DNA from: Phoronis ovalis
Taxonomy: Eukaryota > Phoronida > Phoronidae
Length of the DNA stretch: 11,938 bases
Direction: 5' to 3'
Assembly: GCA_028565635.1 (NCBI GenBank)
Contig: JAOXYB010049013.1
Coordinates: 1 to 11,938 of the forward strand
Part shown: one piece after another, positions 8,803 to 11,938 of the stretch
Numbering within the stretch: the stretch's first letter is position 1
Layout: each line of letters begins with the position of its first letter
The notes under the pieces: model-generated
Databases searched by the model: none
What the model saw: only the letters and a program-made list of their open reading frames with translations
Told to the model about the DNA's origin: nothing
Made by a program: the position numbers and the translations under genes

Positions 8803-8870
8803 AAGCAACGTCGGGCCCGGTTAGTACTTGGATGGGTGACCGCCTGGGAATACCGGGTACCGTAGACTTT
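8803..8870 (+). pseudogene. 5'-truncated 5S rRNA copy (3' half)
   Basis: About 67 nt match the 3' half of animal 5S rRNA: AAGCAACGTCGGGCCCGGTT, then AGTACTTGGATGGGTGACCG, CCTGGGAATACCGGGTACCG and TAGAC, followed by TTTTT. The 5' half, including the 5' strand of helix I, is absent; upstream sequence is unrelated AT-rich DNA. The break falls at or in box A of the internal promoter. The intermediate element and box C (GGATGGGTGACCGCCTGG) are intact, as is a T-run terminator. It cannot form a full 5S fold and is best called a pseudogene, or the head of a 5S-derived SINE; no SINE body is evident downstream. Confidence 0.9.
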
Positions 8871-8879
8871 TTGCTTTTT

Positions 8880-9440
8880 CCTCCTGTTTCTTTTGTTATT
8901 TAGCGTGTTATTTTTTTGCTTTAAAACAAATAATTTCAAAGTATGATAATGAATTTTATTTGTCTGTAAAATTACTGAAGTCCATAGGATTATGTTGCTA
9001 AGGTGCCCATATACTATATCATATACTATCTTGTATTCGATTATAATCGTCCCAGCTCATATCGAGATCCAAAACCAGTTTCTAAATAGTTCACATACTC
9101 AGAAGTAATCTCAGCTCATATATAACCTCTCACTAGTGATTTATTCTGATATTTTACTAATCTGATTTAATTTATAGCAAAGAAAGGTTACAAATAGAAT
9201 CAATGATATAATTTAGACATAAGGCCAAACAACAAACCAGAAAAAAATGTCTTTATATAATAATAATATAAATTTGTATATATAGCTCTGTATATTACAT
9301 TGAAAAAAATAAATGAAAAAGGGTTTAAAATGAAATGAAAAACCTGTAAATTAAATAAATAATTAAAAAGTATATGAATAGACACATTTAAAAAAAATGT
9401 GTAAATTATAGAGAAACACAATTACATGAAAATTTAAAAA
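8880..9440. other. AT-rich spacer downstream of the 5S fragment
   Basis: No gene seen. CAGCTCATAT occurs twice (near 9053 and 9112). Positions 9180-9440 are very AT-rich; read on the - strand they could be the 3' tail of the retrotransposon remnant that ends near 9450. Confidence 0.5.
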
Positions 9441-9449
9441 CACATAGAA

Positions 9450-9913
9450 TAAAATAAATAAAGTCTTAAAAATAACGGCAGTTAAAAATATATGTTTTTA
9501 ATTTAGACTTGAAGCATTTCAAACTATTGTAAGATCTTAGTTCCATAGGGCCGGGGGAGAGCAATCACAAACAGAAACACCTGTCATGGCTACAATACCA
9601 CGAAATGCGGGACGAGATGAGCTTAGGTTTCTGGTGGGACATATTTTGACTAAACGTTTACACAATACGCAGGGGTTAGTCCCATAATAATGATTTTAAA
9701 AACGAAGACCAATTTTAAGATCTTAAATTCTATGGTAACCAGTGAAATTGTTTCAAAAAATAGGTGCGATGTGACAAAATTTCTTAGTACAAATAATTGT
9801 ACTGTCATGTGGGAGACTGTAATATAAGGAGTTTCTGTGATAAAAGCTCGTATCAAATTTAATAATACATCTGGGAATACATCTTTATAATCAACTGACT
9901 TACTAATCTTCAA
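9450..9913 (-). mobile_element. Decayed non-LTR retrotransposon, 3' end of reverse transcriptase ORF
   Basis: On the - strand an 87-residue open stretch (9913-9650) resembles the end of the RT palm and the thumb of CR1/Jockey-like LINEs. Landmarks are LIRAFIT near residues 20-26, a SHLFFETISL...IEFKILKL block where intact elements have the conserved SLHWLPV...FKI motif, and GLTPAY near 78-83. Farther along, in shifted frames, come ALWN (codons at 9540-9548) and FKSKLKTYIF (about 9485-9513), the usual C-terminal landmarks. Internal deletions, a stop after the thumb block and frame changes show that it is dead. The endonuclease and catalytic RT core are missing. The assignment rests on the order of motifs, each individually weak. 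Confidence 0.65.
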
Positions 9914-9914
9914 A

Positions 9915-9995
9915 TTTACATTTGTACGCGTGTTACGTGTCTACTCTCTTTCTTGCGAATTTTATTTTCCAGTATAACACGCATGTAAATGTAAA
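9915..9995. repeat. Imperfect inverted repeat, 21-bp arms, around a polyA signal
   Basis: The left arm TTTACATTTGTACGCGTGTTA (9915-9935) pairs with the right arm at 9975-9995, with about three mismatches, across a 39-nt loop. On the - strand the loop contains AATAAA (9961-9966), about 220 nt past the stop of the Ly6-type gene. Confidence 0.75.
9961..9966 (-). terminator. Candidate polyA signal of the Ly6-type gene
   Basis: This is AATAAA on the - strand, the first canonical hexamer downstream of the stop at 10189-10191, about 220 nt away. It lies in the loop of the inverted repeat at 9915-9995. Its use is inferred. Confidence 0.5.
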
Positions 9996-10188
9996 AATAA
10001 AAATCCCGCAAAGCATGTTATTTTGGTTGTAATTTTCCTATTGCATATCAAAATGCTTAAATTAACAAACTGTGGAGAGGTTACCTTTTTTTGACTTGAG
10101 TAATATACGGGGTAATATATACCTGTTAATTAACATAACAATTACAGCGACTAATATACAGATAAAATATAGTAATTAAAATGTTCTA

Positions 10189-10403
10189 TTACATTATTAC
10201 ATAATTGATTGAAAGTAAAATGGCCATCGAAGCAACTGACAATATTATATTTCCGGTCTCCTTAACAGAAGAGTTACATCCAGGCGTACCGCATAACTTA
10301 GTGCATACTTCTGCTGGAGCTGAGGAATTTCCTTTTTCGTATTTTCTACAAGTGCCTTTTCCTTCCATTGTACTACAATCTCTCACAAATTTAATTTCTT
10401 TGC
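10189..10403 (-). CDS. Ly6/uPAR-type GPI-anchored protein, last coding exon (partial gene)
   Basis: This is an extracellular three-finger-fold protein predicted to be tethered to the membrane by GPI. The exon begins after a TTTGTTTTTACAG acceptor, and its first two bases GC probably complete a Cys codon (T|GC). It then shows Cys spacing C-x8-C-x8-C-x14-C-x3-C-x4-C-N, ending GTPGCN, the hallmark end of Ly6 domains. After CNSS, a possible GPI attachment region, comes a hydrophobic tail (NIILSVASMAILLSINYVIM) to the stop at 10189-10191. This fits a GPI signal. Earlier exons (signal peptide and first finger loops) should lie at higher coordinates; I tested several donor sites up to 11300 and each failed on frame or stops, so they may be outside the window. 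The specific family member (Quiver/Sleepless, Boudin or other) cannot be told from this exon. Confidence 0.8.
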
Positions 10404-11580
10404 CTGTAAAAACAAAGCAGATTAAAGGAAACATTGCCTTTCACGAAAATACAACAAATTTAGAAAATTTAACCACAACCTGATTAAAAGTTACGGATAA
10501 AATCAATTCCCATCCACATGCGATTTGGTGATAATGATTAAATGTCTGAAATATTAAATATATCCCAAAGGTAATGAGTAACAAAAGGCAGTGTGCACTA
10601 TATGTACTGTAAAAATATCGGTATGGTTTCTCCTATTTGTTCAGCATCATTCTCACATAATAAAAAAGGATAGGCTTACGTTTCGGTCTGGACACTAAGT
10701 AACGTATATCTCTTAAGTTAAAACAATGTGCGTCAAAACAAAAAATTAAGAAATATTGATCACATACTAATTACTTTGCAAATTTGTCATTTCCCCGTAG
10801 AGTTCAAGCCAACTATAGCGACTTGATTACGTGCACTTCACTGCTACTGCCTGCGCGTATATTTTGCTAAAGTTTCTGGGAAAATTGACTCTGATTTGTG
10901 AGAATAAATACATATCAGCGAAAATTGTTACAGTTCCTCGTATGAATCTTAAAAATCAACCCAACATTTCTGAAGCTATTTGTCTGTCAATATAAGGTTG
11001 CGGTCATACTTAAAATACTCATCATGAGTTTTTTTAACTATTTACGCTTGCCAGCCACATTTTACAAAAAAATCGCTTCAGTTTTGATAAAGGAAATACC
11101 TTTTTAAATAGCACCGTATATTTGACATCTGTCGTAGGCCAACATTAATATTCCAATTAAAATTTATACCTCTTGCTAATGTCAACACCTACAACCAAAT
11201 TCCTATTTTCCTAGCCTTCGGCAAAAAATATGCATGTTATACTAAAATAATTATATGCGTGGCCAGAATTAAACAGCTAGAGCAGTAATAAGGGGTAATA
11301 ATACTACCTGTAGGCAATACAAATTAGATAGAAGAAATAAGAATTGTTGATTTCTTTCTTGAAAAATGCCTAACATTTTATATGTGAACCAATGAAATTA
11401 AACATAAGCGTATTATAATTCTTCAAATGTAATTTGAAAATCTATGTTGTAACTATACAGTTTGTAATTGTTGCAAATTTAGATATACAAATATACAGTT
11501 TTCAAATTTTATTTCTTTAAATAACAATTATAACTAGATAGCCTTTTAGCAAAGGCAGGGTTGCTCATATTGGCTTTTGT
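10404..11580. other. Presumed Ly6-gene intron or upstream sequence
   Basis: AT-rich sequence with no exon, RNA gene or repeat that I can support. If the Ly6-type gene begins outside the window, all of this is intron. The + strand ORF at 10205-10483 is only the antisense of the Ly6 exon. Confidence 0.5.
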
Positions 11581-11585
11581 GAACG

Positions 11586-11938
11586 TTAAATGACCTCCAA
11601 ATTACCTTTCAACATCATTTTTAGAATTTTGACTTTTGACCCCTAAATGACCTTTTGACCCCCAAGGTCAGTAATGGCCTACCTGGGGAATGTCAAACCT
11701 CAAATATCATGTCCTTAACTACAACAGACTTCAAAATATGGCTTATTGAATTTTGGACGATCACTAAATTAATTGAAAAGATACCAAAAAAATAAAAACC
11801 AAAACCTTTTAGTACCGAAATATTCTCAAAGTTCATCTAAAATACTTCGTTGTAACTCAACACAATCATTTTAGAACATTTTGAATTTTTTCAAAATTTG
11901 ACCTTTGACCTTCAAATGACCTTTTGACCTCAAGGTCA
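11586..11938. repeat. ~268-bp tandem repeat rich in TGACCT half-sites
   Basis: Two blocks share the order ATCATTTTTAGAA, TTTTGAC, AAATGACCTTTTGACC and CAAGGTCA, ending at 11670 and 11938 (period 268 bp). A more degenerate AATGACCTCCAAATTACCTTT at 11589-11609 may be a remnant of a third. The last block has TGACCT at 11899, 11906, 11917 and 11925 and AGGTCA at 11933. The array runs into the window edge, so its size is unknown. No ORF is present. It may be a satellite or a dispersed element with internal repeats. Confidence 0.75.

Noticed and set aside
10205-10483. 92-codon + strand ORF over the Ly6 exon
   Set aside because: It is the antisense of a clear Cys-patterned Ly6 exon and has no recognisable features of its own.
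10680-11300. Upstream Ly6 exon ending at donors near 10686, 11187 or 11290 (- strand)
   Set aside because: In the required phase the sequences lack cysteines or hit stop codons directly.

Overview
This is nuclear DNA from an animal. It is AT-rich, and its genes are split by GT-AG introns whose spliced pieces read as well-known metazoan proteins. The protein sequences, a mollusc/annelid-like 5S rRNA fragment and the style of the short dispersed repeats suggest a marine invertebrate, perhaps a lophotrochozoan. That placement is an inference and is weak.

Layout. Positions 1-3122 (+ strand) hold the 3' end of a UDP-N-acetylhexosamine pyrophosphorylase gene (UAP1/AGX family). Four exons (1032-1217, 1896-1925, 2609-2681, 3018-3122) encode the C-terminal ~130 residues, and a polyA signal follows at 3391. 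The 30-nt second exon can be skipped in frame, at the place where vertebrate UAP1 is alternatively spliced. Positions 3411-5093 are intergenic and carry a second copy of a ~220-bp dispersed repeat whose first copy lies at 131-355. Positions 5094-8503 (- strand) hold a complete ribosomal protein L12 gene (uL11) in six coding exons, predicted 165 aa, convergent with UAP1. Its large first intron contains a foldback element with ~42-bp terminal inverted repeats (7024-7488), an internal ~32-bp tandem array, and three short unexplained ORFs.

Upstream of RPL12 come a 5'-truncated 5S rRNA copy (8803-8870), then a decayed non-LTR retrotransposon 3' end (about 9450-9913, - strand). Next is the last exon of a Ly6/uPAR-type GPI-anchored three-finger protein (10189-10403, - strand), whose likely polyA signal sits in the loop of an 81-nt inverted repeat. 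The window ends in a ~268-bp tandem repeat rich in TGACCT/AGGTCA half-sites, including a perfect DR1.

The three protein genes have unrelated housekeeping or surface roles and do not form a functional cluster. I did not find a clear new multi-gene system. The most interesting signals are the UAP1 cassette microexon, the single-codon last exon of RPL12, the foldback element with its nested arrays, the nuclear-receptor-like satellite, and the hairpin around the Ly6 gene's polyA signal.
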